Positions 10,901 through 22,221 are shown, numbered from the stretch's first letter. The stretch is 64,000 bases of DNA from Acanthosepion lycidas (GCA_963932145.1 OZ010580.1:37678261-37742260); one strand, 5' to 3'. The notes: a model not told the origin generated them from the sequence alone. Program-made: numbers and translations.

Positions 10901-11465
10901 AGCCAAAAAAACTCTGAATAAATTGGTGTTTTATTATTTTACATGTTAATACGAATTCTTGACATTCTATAACTTTTATCAATCTTTCAACCATTGATTT
11001 TTATAACTTTGCATCTGTTTTAAATTATTTGCCACAATTTTTATTGCTTCTAAGATATCTTTACTGGAATACTATTTTTCATTCTCTTGTATACTTCTTT
11101 TAATGATGGGGAAGTTTAATGACAGACAAGTTTTCTACTTGTTTAATATTTTGAGAGTAATTTTGTAGTAATTTGGTATCTTTCAAACCATTTTAGAGAA
11201 AGCTTTGCAGTATTTAGCTTAAAATGTCTTGCTTGTAATCTGTACCACCAGTAGACGTTAATTGTTTAACAACAGGTATGTCTACTGAAACATGTGTTTG
11301 CCACTATATATAACATTTATATTAAGAAATATATTCATATGAATGTGTGATTGGGGATATTTCTACTATGTATATTTTATAAATCTGTCATTTTTATTCA
11401 ATTCATGGGAGAATATAACAGCACAAAATAAAATTATACTTGGAGGAAAAAATAGTTTATTTTTG
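10900..11465. other. AT-rich non-coding stretch
   Basis: No feature recognised. Confidence 0.4.
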
Positions 11466-11469
11466 TCTT

Positions 11470-11900
11470 GTGACACTTAGTCACTTTGCTAATGATGTAA
11501 TGATTACACTTATTTTGTGCTAAACATTTCAGTAACAGAAAAAAATATTGCAAATTAATTACATTCATAGATCAAATGATGCAACAGCAGCATTTAAAAA
11601 GCCATTGAAAACTCCAATTGATCCTTAATGTATTAGTACAATTAATTGACAATCGATCAGCCTAATTAAAACGTTCCTATGACGATGGGAATATTTATCT
11701 ACAGTGAAATATAAAACTGTAAATGATAATTAAATGGTGAATTGAGTAATAATGATAATAATTAGCATGTTTAACATGAAACATTCAAATTCCTCCCACT
11801 TCCTCTGTAATTAGGACCCTGTTGAGTTAATTGCATTTACTGCAAAGACTTATTTATTCAGAGGCAAACACAATTTCTCACCAAAATCTAAATAGGTTTG
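11470..11900. promoter_or_regulatory. Candidate conserved non-coding/enhancer-like block
   Basis: Unlike its surroundings, this segment has no microsatellite, transposon motif or in-window repeat copy. It is dense in homeodomain-type TAAT/ATTA cores in well-spaced contexts: AATTAATTACATTC, CAATTAATTGACAATCGATC, CCTAATTAAAACG, TGATAATTAAATGG, TGTAATTAGGACC and GTTAATTGC. It also has CATTCAAATTCC-type and ATCGATCAG words. The texture resembles developmental enhancers. No direct evidence of conservation or function is available, so this is a pattern-based guess. Confidence 0.25.
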
Positions 11901-12119
11901 AATCTTGAAATAATTATCAGTTTAAATCTTTGCTTCAGGAAATGTTTCTTTATATCTTATTGTTGATGATCATAAAAATAAGTTGTTTTTTTCACCATCC
12001 TTAATTTTGTAATTCTTGTAAACAAAAAAAAAAATGTATGAAAACAGTTCACAGCACCATTGAGATATTGATATTTAAAAACAAAAACCTGCCTCTTCCT
12101 GTTGTGGATCATTCTTCAA

Positions 12120-12565
12120 CAATGTTTATTGTTTTAAAAAGTGATGATTAGAATTGTAATAAACACTATTTATTTATTAGATTCTTTATTTGCCCTGTTT
12201 TTTTATTGAAATGGTTGGCAAGACACACTGGCTAATTGCCAAATAATTCAAACTTTATAAAATAATAAATAAAAAGTTGGTTTACGTATTTTAATAATTT
12301 AGTAAATATTTATAAATTTATGAAAATTATTTTATATCTATTTCTTTATAAATTGTTAAATGATAAATATTGCATTGCATTAGTTTTAATTGTATTAGTT
12401 TTTAAAATGATGTAAATAAAAAATTATTCTTGTAAATAAACAATTTAATAGTGTTTATTATTTTTGTTGTAAATTCTCAAGAACAAAAAATGTATAAATT
12501 CACTTTCATCATATGTTTAGGTTTTATTCCATTTCTAATCATTACCAATAAACTTTACCAAAGAG
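12120..12565. mobile_element. Non-coding TIR element (MITE-like), copy 1
   Basis: A 450-bp AT-rich element repeated at 25.05-25.53 kb. The termini are inverted: AAAAGTGATGATTAGAATTG at the left and a decayed complement (TTTCTAATCATTACC) at the right, with a second inner inverted pair AATAAACACTATTTATT / AATAGTGTTTATTATT. Target duplication not determined. Confidence 0.7.
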
Positions 12566-12671
12566 TGAAGGTAGATAAAAAAAGCAGTGTCTTGTGAAAG
12601 ACCATTCTTTTGACACTTTGTAGGCATGTTTATCCATGTTTACCAAATAATGGCCATTGAGGTTGACCATT

Positions 12672-12847
12672 ACTCACTGAGTAATGAGTTTGATCCTCAT
12701 TTTCTTCATTACTGAGTAATGAGTTTGATCCTCATTTTCTTCATTATTGAGTAATGAGTTTGATCCTCATTTTCTTCATTATTGAGTAATGAGTTTGATC
12801 CTCATTTTCTTCATTACTGAGTAATGAGTTTGATCCTCATTTTCTCC
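12672..12847. repeat. 35-bp minisatellite, about 5 copies
   Basis: Five tandem units begin at 12679, 12714, 12749, 12784 and 12819 (exact 35-bp period): GAGTAATGAGTTTGATCCTC followed by ATTTTCTTCATTACT, with one position varying between C and T. Each junction contains the palindrome TCATTACTGAGTAATGA. Confidence 0.97.
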
Positions 12848-13054
12848 ATATAAACATTTGACATTGACATGTAGTAAAATCAATCAATTGTTCTTGATAA
12901 AGGTAGTTGATTAGTTTCCCACTGTCGTAAGCTTTTGGATTTAGGAATATCCTTTTATTAAAATAGCTTCCCTATTAAAGCTAAAGAGAGCGAACTCTTT
13001 CCTGCTATTAATTTTTAAAAGTAAAACAGATGAGGTATTGCTTTTTCCAAGGAC

Positions 13055-13590
13055 AGGGCCAGTGCAAGGGTTTCATGCCACCCACACCCCGAATCTACTA
13101 CATATAACTTTTATAAGGTAGTATTCATATAAAATATAAATTTTATTGCAACTTAATTATGTACAATAATGGATCATCTGCAATATAGGTGAACGATTCA
13201 ACTAGAAAAATTAAAAATAAATACAATGTATCTAAATACCAATTAGAGACATGTCATAATAGATCATTTCCTCTTAAATAAATCAACAATATTTTACAGC
13301 AATTTTTAACATCAATTTAGGATTTTTCTTGTTACAAAGTTGAATAATTTTAATACATTCAACCTCATGGATAAAAAATAGTGAATTTTATCAAGTTTTG
13401 TTTTCAAGACTGAGCATGAGCAAAATATATGCACAGATTTGAATGAAAGAAAAAACCCAGAATGGTGTCAAAATCTGTTTGAATCCTTTAATAGTCAGTT
13501 GAACTTATTTTAATTTGTAAAGCATATAAATTGAGGTTGAAAAAAAAGCAAATGTTACTAGCTTGAGGCCCCCAATAATGCTTCAAGGTT
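13055..13590. repeat. Dispersed repeat, pair with 4.69-5.09 kb
   Basis: Starts CAGGGCCAGTGCAAGGG. Compared with the 4.7-kb copy it has an extra ~90 bp near 13150-13270, so one of the two is indel-modified. Confidence 0.75.
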
Positions 13591-13854
13591 TCCACAGCAT
13601 TAGTGTAAAGTAAATGCAACAGCCCTACTTGAAAGTTCAATTTAGCATGGTTGTTTGATTTTTCATACAAATAACCTCTATGCTGTGTTGCATGTTGACT
13701 ATATCATCTCAAAATAAAACTAAAACCCAGGATTTATCTTGATCTTTAAAAGAAACATTAAGGATTTAACCAACACATTATATGTATATATTTTTAAAAA
13801 ATGTATTATAAATCACTACAATCAGTTTGAAAAAAACTTTTTTTAAAAGCAAAC

Positions 13855-14165
13855 ATTCCTTAGTTTCACCAGTTCTAACTTTTGCAGCTAAGATCACTAC
13901 GCTATGCACATGATAATGAATCACTCTCATTTCCTTCATATTCCATTAGTCAGAAATAAGTTCCACTCAAGAACCTTCTTCCTGCAAACTCCTGTTCTGT
14001 GGAACCAGCTACCATGAGGAAGTTTCCCAATGACTACAATCTTAACCTGTTCAAGTTGAGCATTAACCATTATCTTCCCCCCATATCCACATAAACTGTG
14101 ACTCTTACTCTGCAACCCTCTACCTCAAGTGGCTCCCAGGTCTTGTACAGAGTGAGCATTTTTGA
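13855..14165 (+). mobile_element. LINE family B, 3' end
   Basis: Degenerate plus-strand translation of an RT C-terminus: a VLWNQL-like stretch near 14000, then PNDYNLNLFKLSINHYL at about 14027-14080, as also seen at 34.6, 51.2, 54.05 and 63.9 kb. The end word GGTCTTGTACAGAGTGAGCA marks the family 3' UTR. Related to, but distinct from, the NLQKFKS-ending LINE. Confidence 0.7.
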
Positions 14166-14326
14166 AAAAATGCTCTAATTTTAAGATGGCTGCAGTTTAT
14201 TTGAAAGCATTAACTATTATCTTCCTCACATATCCACATAAACTGTGGCTCCCAGGTCTTGTACAGAGTGAGCATTATTGAAAAAAAGGCTCTATTTTGA
14301 ATATGGCTGCAGTTTATTTGAAAGCG
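14061..14326. repeat. Imperfect tandem duplication of a LINE tail
   Basis: The segment from CATTAACCATTATCTTCC through GCAGTTTATTTGAAAG (14061-14204) is repeated at 14205-14326. The second copy lacks about 25 bp in the ACTCTTACTCTGCAACC part. GAGTGAGCAT occurs at 14150 and 14266. Confidence 0.85.
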
Positions 14327-14569
14327 TTTTATATTATTCAGCCATGCAAGACCTCACATCAAAGCAAAACTCAGTTATCATTTTTAAGAAAAGCATGTCT
14401 TATGTTGGGACCTTTTCAAAATCTATATCTGTTAACTTTCTTTCCATATCCAAAATTTAAAATAACTAATTTCCATGGAATTAATGGATTTTTTAATCCA
14501 TTCTTATTTCTTATTGCTATAATCATTCTCAAAATGTTACCAATGAGACAGGCACCTAAAACATGCTTG

Positions 14570-14645
14570 AACTCTTCTTTTATGTGCCATATCCCTTCAG
14601 AATATTAGCAGTCATGGCTCTCCAAAATTTCTTATCTTTTGACCC
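14570..14645 (-). mobile_element. RTE-like LINE, short 3' end fragment
   Basis: Reverse complement of the LINE 3' end, recognised by TATGTGCCATATCCCTTCAG and CATGGCTCTCCA, the same words as at 15.2, 36.5 and 53.7 kb. Confidence 0.6.
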
Positions 14646-14649
14646 ACTT

Positions 14650-15220
14650 CTAAGTTGGTCCTGGGTATGGTAATAAACTATACCTGGCATCAAGGGGTCT
14701 CTGATCATTATCTTTGAGGTTTTTTCTCATTTCTCAAAAGAATGTCCTTATGTCTTTTTAGCAACATGCCGATGTCATGAGATATAGTGGTAGGTGCCTC
14801 TCATGATGAAGACATTGATCCTGATAATTTCTCTGGGATTTCTTGTCTTTGATAACTGAAGTGTTGTCACTTAGCAATTAATGACAGTCTGTCTCTGCCA
14901 GCAGAAAAAAAAAGTTTCAGGAACCTACAAGAATATTCCTGAATATTTAAATCTGTTTTAGTTTGTTTCCTTACCACTTAGCCCAAAGGTTCTTGCTGTA
15001 CCAGCTAAATGTGTCTGTTGCAATGCTACATATGATGTGGATTGTGTGAAGTCATAATGGATTTGGATGAAATTGTTTTTACAGTATAAAGAATGTGTTT
15101 GTGGAGAAGGCAACCATGAAATACTTGACTACAAAAGAAATGGACAAAAGAAGTTAAATTGCATTGAATAAAACTTGTCTGTTTTTCTTTACAGTATCAT
15201 TTTATTTGAATTAATACGTT
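14650..15220. other. Non-coding stretch, no feature recognised
   Basis: Mixed composition; no coding or repeat signal that I can name. Confidence 0.4.
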
Positions 15221-15221
15221 T

Positions 15222-15536
15222 TATTCTTCTATGTGCCATGTCTCCTCAGGCAGTTGGCAATCATGGCTCTCCAGAATTTCTTGTCCTTTATAGGTCTTAA
15301 TAAAATTTTTGCTACCTTTCCTAAATGCTGTCTGCCATCCATTTATATAATTTTGTGAGGTAGGTTATATGTTGTTTGCCTCTGTCCTTCTTGCCTTCAT
15401 TCTGTCCCTCTTGTGAGTATCAAATTTTCTAAACCCTTTTTCCTTTGTATGTGCCCTAGAAATTTCAACTCTTCCTAATATTAAGTATAAGTGTCCTTAT
15501 TGTTTCCTTTTTCTCTAAAACTGCCATTGTTCACAA
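15222..15536 (-). mobile_element. RTE-like LINE, 3' end
   Basis: Minus-strand remnant encoding the C-terminal region (LGHIQRKKGLENLILTR-like, then a cysteine-poor basic tail) and the 3' end motif that reads GACATGGCACATAGAAG on the minus strand. The clade call is tentative. Confidence 0.7.
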
Positions 15537-15559
15537 AGAAAAATATGCAGTATTATCTG

Positions 15560-15948
15560 TCATCTCAATTTCAATCACTTTCCCACCACTGATGTAGCCT
15601 TTTCTATAACTGTTCTGATGAGCATTCCTCTTTAGTACCTTGGCTTTATGAATTTAAACACAATACTAGATTGGCAGCTAGGTCTCATCATTTTGCAGTT
15701 GAAATGGCTAGATTGAACCATAAGTTCTATTCTAACAGTGTCTTCTCTTGCACTTCTCAACTGATGGAACTCTCTTCCAGCCTCTTGTTTTCCAGTCAAG
15801 TTTGATCTTTAAAAAGTTAAATGCAATGTCAATCATTATCTTCTTTCTCCTTAATTCTTTTTCTTTTATTGTCCTCTCTCCTTAGTGTTTTCTTTTTCTT
15901 GTATTCTTTCACACTCAGTAACCCCTTGTGTCTTAGTAGCTTTATTGC
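15560..15948 (+). mobile_element. CR1/Jockey-like LINE, 3' end
   Basis: Plus-strand fragment with ACTAGATTGGCAGCTAGGTC, GATGGAACTCTCTTCCAGCC, ATGCAATGTCAATCATTATC and the terminal CCTTGTGTCTTAGTAGCTTT, all matching the copies at 1.0-1.8 and 25.9-26.2 kb. It lies between two minus-strand RTE-like 3' ends. Confidence 0.8.
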
Positions 15949-15949
15949 C

Positions 15950-16295
15950 TTACTTCTTCTATGTGCTTCAGAACATTGGCAACATGGTTCTCCACAACTT
16001 TCTTTCTTTATAGCTCTTAATAAATTAGATATTTTTGTTATCTCTTCTAAGCTCTGTTCTGCCATCAATTTACCCAAGCTTGCTATGTGGGTTATGCATT
16101 GTTTTCTTTGGTCCCTGTTGCCTTCAGTCCGTCCTGTGAGTATCAAATTTTCCAAGCCCTCTTCCCTTATTATGTGCCCTAGAAATTTCAACATTCTCTT
16201 TCTAATGTTAAGTATAAGTGTCCTTTTTGTTTTCATTTTCTCTAAACCTTTGTTGTTGTTGTTCACATCTTCAGTCAATGGTATTCCGTATCAGT
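15950..16295 (-). mobile_element. RTE-like LINE, 3' end with readable frame
   Basis: An open minus-strand frame of 149 codons (16278-15829) reads the LINE C-terminus: KTKRTLILNIRKRMLKFLGH, then IIREEGLENLILTGRTEGN and LGKLMAEQSLEEI. This is the region after the RT, in which these LINEs carry a conserved KFLGH-RxEGLENL block. The frame runs out of the LINE into the adjacent element, so its length is an accident. Non-functional. Confidence 0.8.
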
Positions 16296-16565
16296 AACTC
16301 TTGGCCTAGTTGTTTTCAGAGAAGTATTGAGTCCAGCAACATTTATGAACTGTGCTTATGGTCTTGGGATGATTTCCTTTTCTCTACCCCAATTAGTATG
16401 CACCATGCTTGACTGGTCATGTGACCCTTAATGACCAATCAGCGGAGCCCAGTTTTTATAGACAGACAGAGAGAAAATATGCACCCCCGATTAGCGGATC
16501 AAAAGATTCCTTTGCACAATAATCTTCTCCTGACTTGTGACTAAAAATAACTTTTTTCAACATCC

Positions 16566-16958
16566 ACTCATGACCATAATGCATTGAAAGACCAGTTCAC
16601 ATACAATCACCAAAGTTAAGCAATTTCAAACTTGATCAGTATCTAGATGGGTAACCACTTGGGAATAAAAGTTTAGATGTACAGTTGGTTAACAGTACAG
16701 AATTGGAAATCAGTGAGCCAAGTCCCAATTCTAGTCAGATTTTTTGTATTTACTTACATGCAAATACCCTTGGGAAAGGAATGAATTCACCTCTTCTACA
16801 CCCAGCTATGGGTTTATTAGTATGACTTGTATCATTATTATCATTATTATATCATTATTATCTCAAAAAAATTCTTAAAATCTAAAAATATTGTCTGACT
16901 TTAAATAACCTACAAAAGGTCAATAATCCATAAAAAATAAATTAATAAATCATTCAGT
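16566..16958 (+). mobile_element. 5S rRNA/tRNA chimeric SINE
   Basis: Bases 16566-16675 follow 5S rRNA (GACCATAATGCATTGAAAGA, ACAATCACCAAAGTTAAGCA, GTATCTAGATGGGTAACCAC, TTGGGAATA), including the box C region. A tRNA-like part with a B-box-like sequence (GTCCCAATTCTAG) follows, then the shared centre (ACTTACATGCAAATACCC, AGCTATGGGTTTATTAG), an ATC/ATT-rich stretch, and the 3' body (TTAAATAACCTACAAAAGG, AATCCATAAAAAATAAAT). Confidence 0.85.
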
Positions 16959-16959
16959 T

Positions 16960-17594
16960 TTTTTCATTAGTTGGAGAAAAGGCATCTAAAATATTTTTAT
17001 ACTTTCCTTGCATAATATTTTTCTTTAGCCATCTTTTTCATTTATTTTATAAATGATTGGGTAGATTAATACTTTGTGAGAAAGACTATAGCTTTCTATT
17101 TCTTTAGTTTTAAGGAACTATTAGTGTTTGTTATTCACTAAATAAGATTTCATTTTCAATATAAAATGTGACAAAGGTACCCACAATGAACCAAACTAAG
17201 ACAGGTTTTGAGTTATTTGTCCCTGTCGTCTGGTTTATTTGTTTAATGTGTTATTTAAGGCTGAAATTTAATTTTCTTGGGAGATTTGAAGTAATAAAAA
17301 TATATGTTATTCTGCTTTGACAATTGAATATATGATAGATGATTATGAGCTTTTGTGCATGTAAATGTTTGTGTGAATATAATTATGAGATGCAGGGATA
17401 TGTGTGTTTTATGTTGTACTTTTGTTTAAGTTGTATTTTGGAATAGAATTTGATTTAAGAAATTGTATTACATTACATAGATTAATGTCATGTCAGTTCT
17501 TTCATGTTGGTTGTTTGGTTAGCATCATATCAACCTCTACAGGTTATTTAATACCAAAATCTAAATATCTTGAATGCAATTGTATACCTGCAAC
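16960..17594. other. AT-rich non-coding stretch
   Basis: No gene or repeat recognised. A 104-codon frame (17404-17718) runs into the family R tail repeats and is not a gene. Confidence 0.4.
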
Positions 17595-17905
17595 AACAGA
17601 TAAAATGTATTGCTGGCCATTTTGCTTTAAAAAATGTATTGTTGGTAATTTCTCTTATAAAATAATGTATTGCTGGGATTTTTTTTCTATAAAACATGTA
17701 TTTTTTGTATTTTCATAGTGTTTTATTTGGCGTTTGACTATTTGCCCATAGCTGGGACTCTATCAGGAGCTAACCCACTGGGACAGGGTAGACCTGGAAA
17801 CAACAACAATTAAGAAGTGTTTTCATACTCCTCAAAACCTCTAATCTCCCAATCAGAGACCTTGCTGCTGGATGTAGTTTATTGCCATACCCAGGACTAA
17901 ATTAA
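17595..17905 (-). mobile_element. SINE-like retroposon (family R, copy 2)
   Basis: Body at 17700-17900 matches 2.93-3.13 kb. The minus-strand tail (17595-17700) has three reiterated units of about 30 bp built on ACCAGCAATACATT-like sequence, each ending in a TTTATA-type spacer. Confidence 0.7.
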
Positions 17906-17909
17906 TTAT

Positions 17910-20415
17910 TAAGCATTGGTTTTCCACCAAGTCTTTTTACAAGATTCTCCCTGTAAATAAATTGTTGAGCTTTCTCACTAAAAGAGTTGCTGAGCAAAAT
18001 AATTGCTATTCAGTGTGAATGTGTTTTGAAAGCCATTTCACCATTTCAGATCACAATTCAGTTAAATTACTGCAACGATAATATTTTTTGATAACAGATT
18101 TACTGAATTGTTATTTTTTATAACATTGGTCTGAAATAGGTTAATGTTCATCTAAATTCACAACTCTGTTAGAAATAACTGTTGTGAATTTAAAAAAAAT
18201 GATGCTTTAGATTTAGCATTTTTGTTGGAGGATATTTTTTAAATCCTTTTCTTTCTGCCCATTTTTGGCACAATATCTCGTTTTTTGAAGTTAGAGATCC
18301 AAACTCTGGCTTTTAAGATTTTTAAAAGTTAACAGGCCAGAAACTTATTCAAACTACTTCAATCATTTTCAAAATAATATCATATCTTTTTTCTCATAAG
18401 TAATTAGCTGAAATGAAAAACATGTCACTTTCTGAATAAACTCTATTATTGAATGATATCAAAGGCACAAAACCACAGGAAGATGCCCCAAGAAAAAACA
18501 TGTAACAAAAGCAGAAATAAACAAATCAGTGTAATGGTGAGACGAAAAAGTTGAGTTGTTGGAGGAAAGAAATATGAATGCGATAAGCGAAAAGAAAAAT
18601 GGAATAAATAGTTAAGTGCTGCTTTTGTACAAAACATATAATGGTAAACTGGCAGTGAAGATTTAAAGTCCACGAAACTGTCAATTAGAGAAGACTTGGA
18701 ATCACATCATAAAGAACCACAAACACAGACATCTTAGTGGGAAAACACCAAACCACAAACATCTGCTTTTCAACAAAACCAATAGTTGCTGAAAGCTGTG
18801 TATTTGGTTGGGGAGTAGTCGGTGGTGAGAGAGGGGTGACCATTACGACAATGATGCTGTCGATGGACAGTAGAGTTAGCGTCTGTGTGGTGCCACTGAT
18901 TGGTTCGGCAAACAAATTTAGTAAATAAACACTGTCTCTTTTATTGAAAAAAAGAGTGGTGGGGGGACAGAATGGAAACACTTAAGATGTCTTTTTTTGG
19001 TTTTCTTTTCCTTCTTTTGATTCTTTATCCAATCTCCCTTTTATGCCGACACCATGAAATGGATAAAAAAAAAAAAAAGAAAGAAAATGAAAAAAAAATT
19101 TCCTTAGGGAACTTTTATTTATTATCTTACTAATGATACAAAACTGAGCGCTATTTTGTATTTAGCTAGCGTCATTACTTTTAGTGTTTTTGCCGCATTG
19201 CTTTGTTTTGGTGTCAGGGTGTTTGGAGTGACCACTGCCAACGGCTGGGCACACTTGGATTGCTTGGATACAGAGAACACTTTATCTCTTGTAAAGAAAA
19301 AGACTAAAAGAGGTAAAGAAAAAATAATATGGCATTTATGTGCAACTGTCTTTGTTGTTGGATTGGAAGTAGTGTTGCTAATTATCAATGTGATTAGTAA
19401 AAAGTAGAATCCAAAGAGAAAGCTTTGGTCCTGAATGACTAAAAAGGAAAAACTCTGATGCAGTTATTATATGGCAATTTTTTTTTTATTTATTTATCTA
19501 TTTTTCATAGAATGAATATGGGAATGTAGTTGATGATTGGGGGTTTGATGGACATGATTGGAAAAAAAAGAAATAGCTGAAAAGAGTTGTAAGAAGTAAA
19601 ATGTCAAATGATTTAGGAAAAGGGAGGAAAATGAAAAAGACTGAAAATAAAATGAGAAAAATGTTCAATCAGAGGAATAAAGGTTAAGGATGGGTAGAGT
19701 AAAATGAAGACATTTTCATGTCTGGTGCCAACTGATTTCTTTGAATCTGTTTTATCTTCACATCATCACTGGTTTTGTTTGTTAGCTGAACTTTACAGAA
19801 GTAATTAAGAGAAAAACCCCAAAAAACTTTCAAGAAAATCAGACAATTTGTCTCCTCTCGAATTATGAGGCCTTTTGCCAGTTTTGTTTGTGTGTCACTG
19901 AAATAAGCATTTTTGATTTCTTTTATTTCCACTGTTTCTGTTCAGTTTTATTAATACTTTTCACATGAAATTATCAAATATCTTCATTGATGATTGCTTG
20001 TTCCCAATGATAATAAAAAGTTTAATTGAATTAAATTATTATTAGAATTTCTGACTGGATTTCTCAGATGAGGAAACATTGTGGATAACAACAACAAATA
20101 TTAGGACGATAGAATATAAATAGTGTAAATAATCTATGAGAATTTTTCCAATGTAATATCTGATGTGAGCAATGAGGAAGATCGGATACTATTTAAATAT
20201 AGTGGTCCTCTCCTTCAAAAATAGGGAACATTTGTCAGAAATAATTTTTCTGGCTTAGCTTTCTTTAGACTTTCCTCAAACTGCCATTTTACAGAATTGT
20301 AAAGTATTGATTTTTTTTTAGTGTGGTGAGGGGTCCTGTTCACAATTTTGATACAGTGTAGAACTGATCCCTGACTTTTACAAAGTTATCTGCACTTTAT
20401 TTACAAATGTCATGG
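17910..20415. other. Largest repeat-poor segment; no gene recognised
   Basis: About 2.5 kb without a recognisable transposon motif. The part from 18690 to 19410 is more GC-rich than its surroundings. An open frame at about 19156-19407 (plus) would encode a hydrophobic N-terminus (ITFSVFAALLCFGV), a short polar middle with KKKTKRGKEK, and a second hydrophobic helix (VFVVGLEVVLLIINVI). Its first codon is TTG and there is no upstream ATG in frame, so as a stand-alone gene it is unlikely. It could only be an exon if splice sites connect it. Confidence 0.3.
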
Positions 20416-20419
20416 TTTG

Positions 20420-20960
20420 AAAATGTGCTTGTCATTAATATCTGTATTTTTTAGACTATTGTCATTTGCACTATTTACATAATTCAGACTGTAGTCCTCA
20501 TCTTTGTTACGATATTCACAACATTTCAACCATTTTGCACTTTTCCAGGTAAATGGAATTTCAGATTGAACCCTTTATTTCACCCAGCAGGGTTGATTGT
20601 TCTCGTTTCACATGCCGTACCTCTTCTAGATGTCTTAGTTATCTGCCAAACTCTCCAAGTTTTTTTTTTTCACCCCTGCAGTAGCCAGTTATTGAACTCA
20701 CAACTCTTTGGGTCAAGTCCCTGATCCAACCAACACTTTTTCCCACTTGGCCATGTGTAGAACTAGAATGATCTGCCTCAGTAGACAAAATAAAGGGTTT
20801 GGTTCGAAATTCCATTCACCTGAAGAAAGCCAGAGTGTAAAATAGCCAAAATGTTGTGAATATGGCAATGAAGATGAAGACAGCAATCAGAAAAAATGTA
20901 AATAGTGTAAATAATTACACTACCTCATCTCAGAAATATAGACAGATATTTTTAATTTTT
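20420..20960. mobile_element. Inverted-repeat retroposon with hammerhead-like arms (H1)
   Basis: Two inverted arms (about 20440-20600 and 20755-20960) share GAACCCTTTATTT, ATTTCAGATTGAA, CAACATTT and CTCATCTTTGTT with their complements. Between them lies a minus-strand tRNA-like segment: A-box-like TGGCCAAGTGGG and B-box-like GAGTTCAATAACTGG (20685-20755). Each arm carries the CTGAAGAAGGCC...GAAACGTT-type motif. The right arm ends with ACCTCATCTCAGAAATATAG. Related elements are at 23.04, 31.8, 35.1, 43.0 and 51.8 kb. Confidence 0.75.
20814..20861 (+). ncRNA. Hammerhead-like motif, decayed
   Basis: ATTCAC, then CTGAAGA, a short hairpin-like insert, then CCAAAATGTT and GTGAAT. Flanks ATTCAC/GTGAAT give a 6-bp stem I. 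The GAAA box is changed to CAAAA, so the copy should be inactive. Confidence 0.5.
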
Positions 20961-21405
20961 ATAAATTTTGTTCTTTAATTAAAATGTATACAGCTGTTTC
21001 TTTTTTAATGAAAACAATCTTTTGGAAGAAAAGGAAAAAATATTTTATCAAACAATTGCTTGTTTAAAATATTTTCTTAAAATAAAGCACTTAAAATCAA
21101 TCTGCTTGTTCTTTATTAAAAAGAAATATTTTTGTAAAAGAAAAGAAAAGTTTGTTTTCAAGTGCAGATATCAATGACGTAAGCAGAGTTTGAAACTTAC
21201 CATTTTTAAACAAACTTTTAATTTCTGATAAATCTTTCAAAATTTTAAACAGTATCAATATTATGAATAGAATCAATGTTCTAAAATAACAAATCAATAT
21301 TTTTTTTATTCTGTCAATCATGGCTTAAGGTAGGTCTGAAGAATGCTAATCAACAAAAATTTTTTTATTTTTTTATTTTTTTTTACAAAAACCTAAGCCT
21401 GGTAG
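20961..21405. other. AT-rich non-coding stretch
   Basis: No feature recognised; K/I/F-rich open frames here are compositional. Confidence 0.4.
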
Positions 21406-21409
21406 ATTT

Positions 21410-21645
21410 TTTTTTACTATGAAAATGTATTGCTGGTATTTTTACTATAAAATTTTTTATACTTTTAAACTCAGTTTGGGGGTTAAGTATTTGCTCATAG
21501 CTAGGACCCTACAGGTGCTACCACCCTGTATCAGGGTGGACCTGAGAACAGCAGCAATTAAGAGCTGATTTCACACTCCTCAAAACCACCCAATCAGAAG
21601 CCTTACTATCAGATGTAGTTTTTCGTTATACCCAGGACAAAAGTT
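21410..21645 (-). mobile_element. SINE-like retroposon (family R, copy 3)
   Basis: Same body as the copies at 2.9 and 17.7 kb (GGACCCTACAGGTGCTACCA, TCACACTCCTCAAAACC, ATACCCAGGAC) with a shorter tail of one to two units. Confidence 0.7.
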
Positions 21646-21649
21646 AATT

Positions 21650-22220
21650 ATATTAGAATAAACAATGACAGAATAAGTATAGAATAATCAATGTTTCTCT
21701 TGGCTGAAAACCTTTTTTGTAAAATATGGTTTACAATGAGATGAATTCAGGTTAATGATTAACTTATTAAATACATTTACTATATTTTGAATGAAAACAG
21801 TAAATTTTACAATATAGCAAACCAAGTCTATTTTATGAGTTGTTCAGACTAATATCCTTATCATTACTACTTTTACAATGGTGTTTTGGTTGGTGCATTT
21901 TTCAGCCTTGCTCATATGAATCCCTTTTTAGTTGGGCTGAGAACTTTTCAGTATTCCATTATAAATCCTACTTTTGATATCAAGAAATCTATTTTACAAT
22001 AAAAGCATAAAATAATAAAACAATAGCAGATATTAGCCTCTTAGAGTCCTTGTTTATAATTTTGCTATCTTATATCATAGAATGGTTCACAAGCCATCTC
22101 ACTAACTCAATTGTGTAGGTGGGTTGATCTTCATTGGTGCTCCATTTCAGTGGCCTTGTGTCAGACTGACCTAAATCTTGTAAATAACCAGTCCTTTATA
22201 AAATTTTCTTATAAGTCTAT
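21650..22220. other. AT-rich non-coding stretch
   Basis: No feature recognised. Confidence 0.4.
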
Positions 22221-22221
22221 T

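Noticed and set aside
12672-12847. CRISPR-like array
   Set aside because: The repeat is a head-to-tail minisatellite without spacers, and the sequence is eukaryotic.
15829-16278. 149-residue minus-strand frame as a gene
   Set aside because: It is a LINE C-terminal fragment that reads through its own 3' end into the neighbouring element.
19156-19407. 83-residue two-helix protein as a stand-alone gene
   Set aside because: First codon is TTG, no ATG upstream in frame, no promoter or poly(A) evidence. Kept only as a possible exon.
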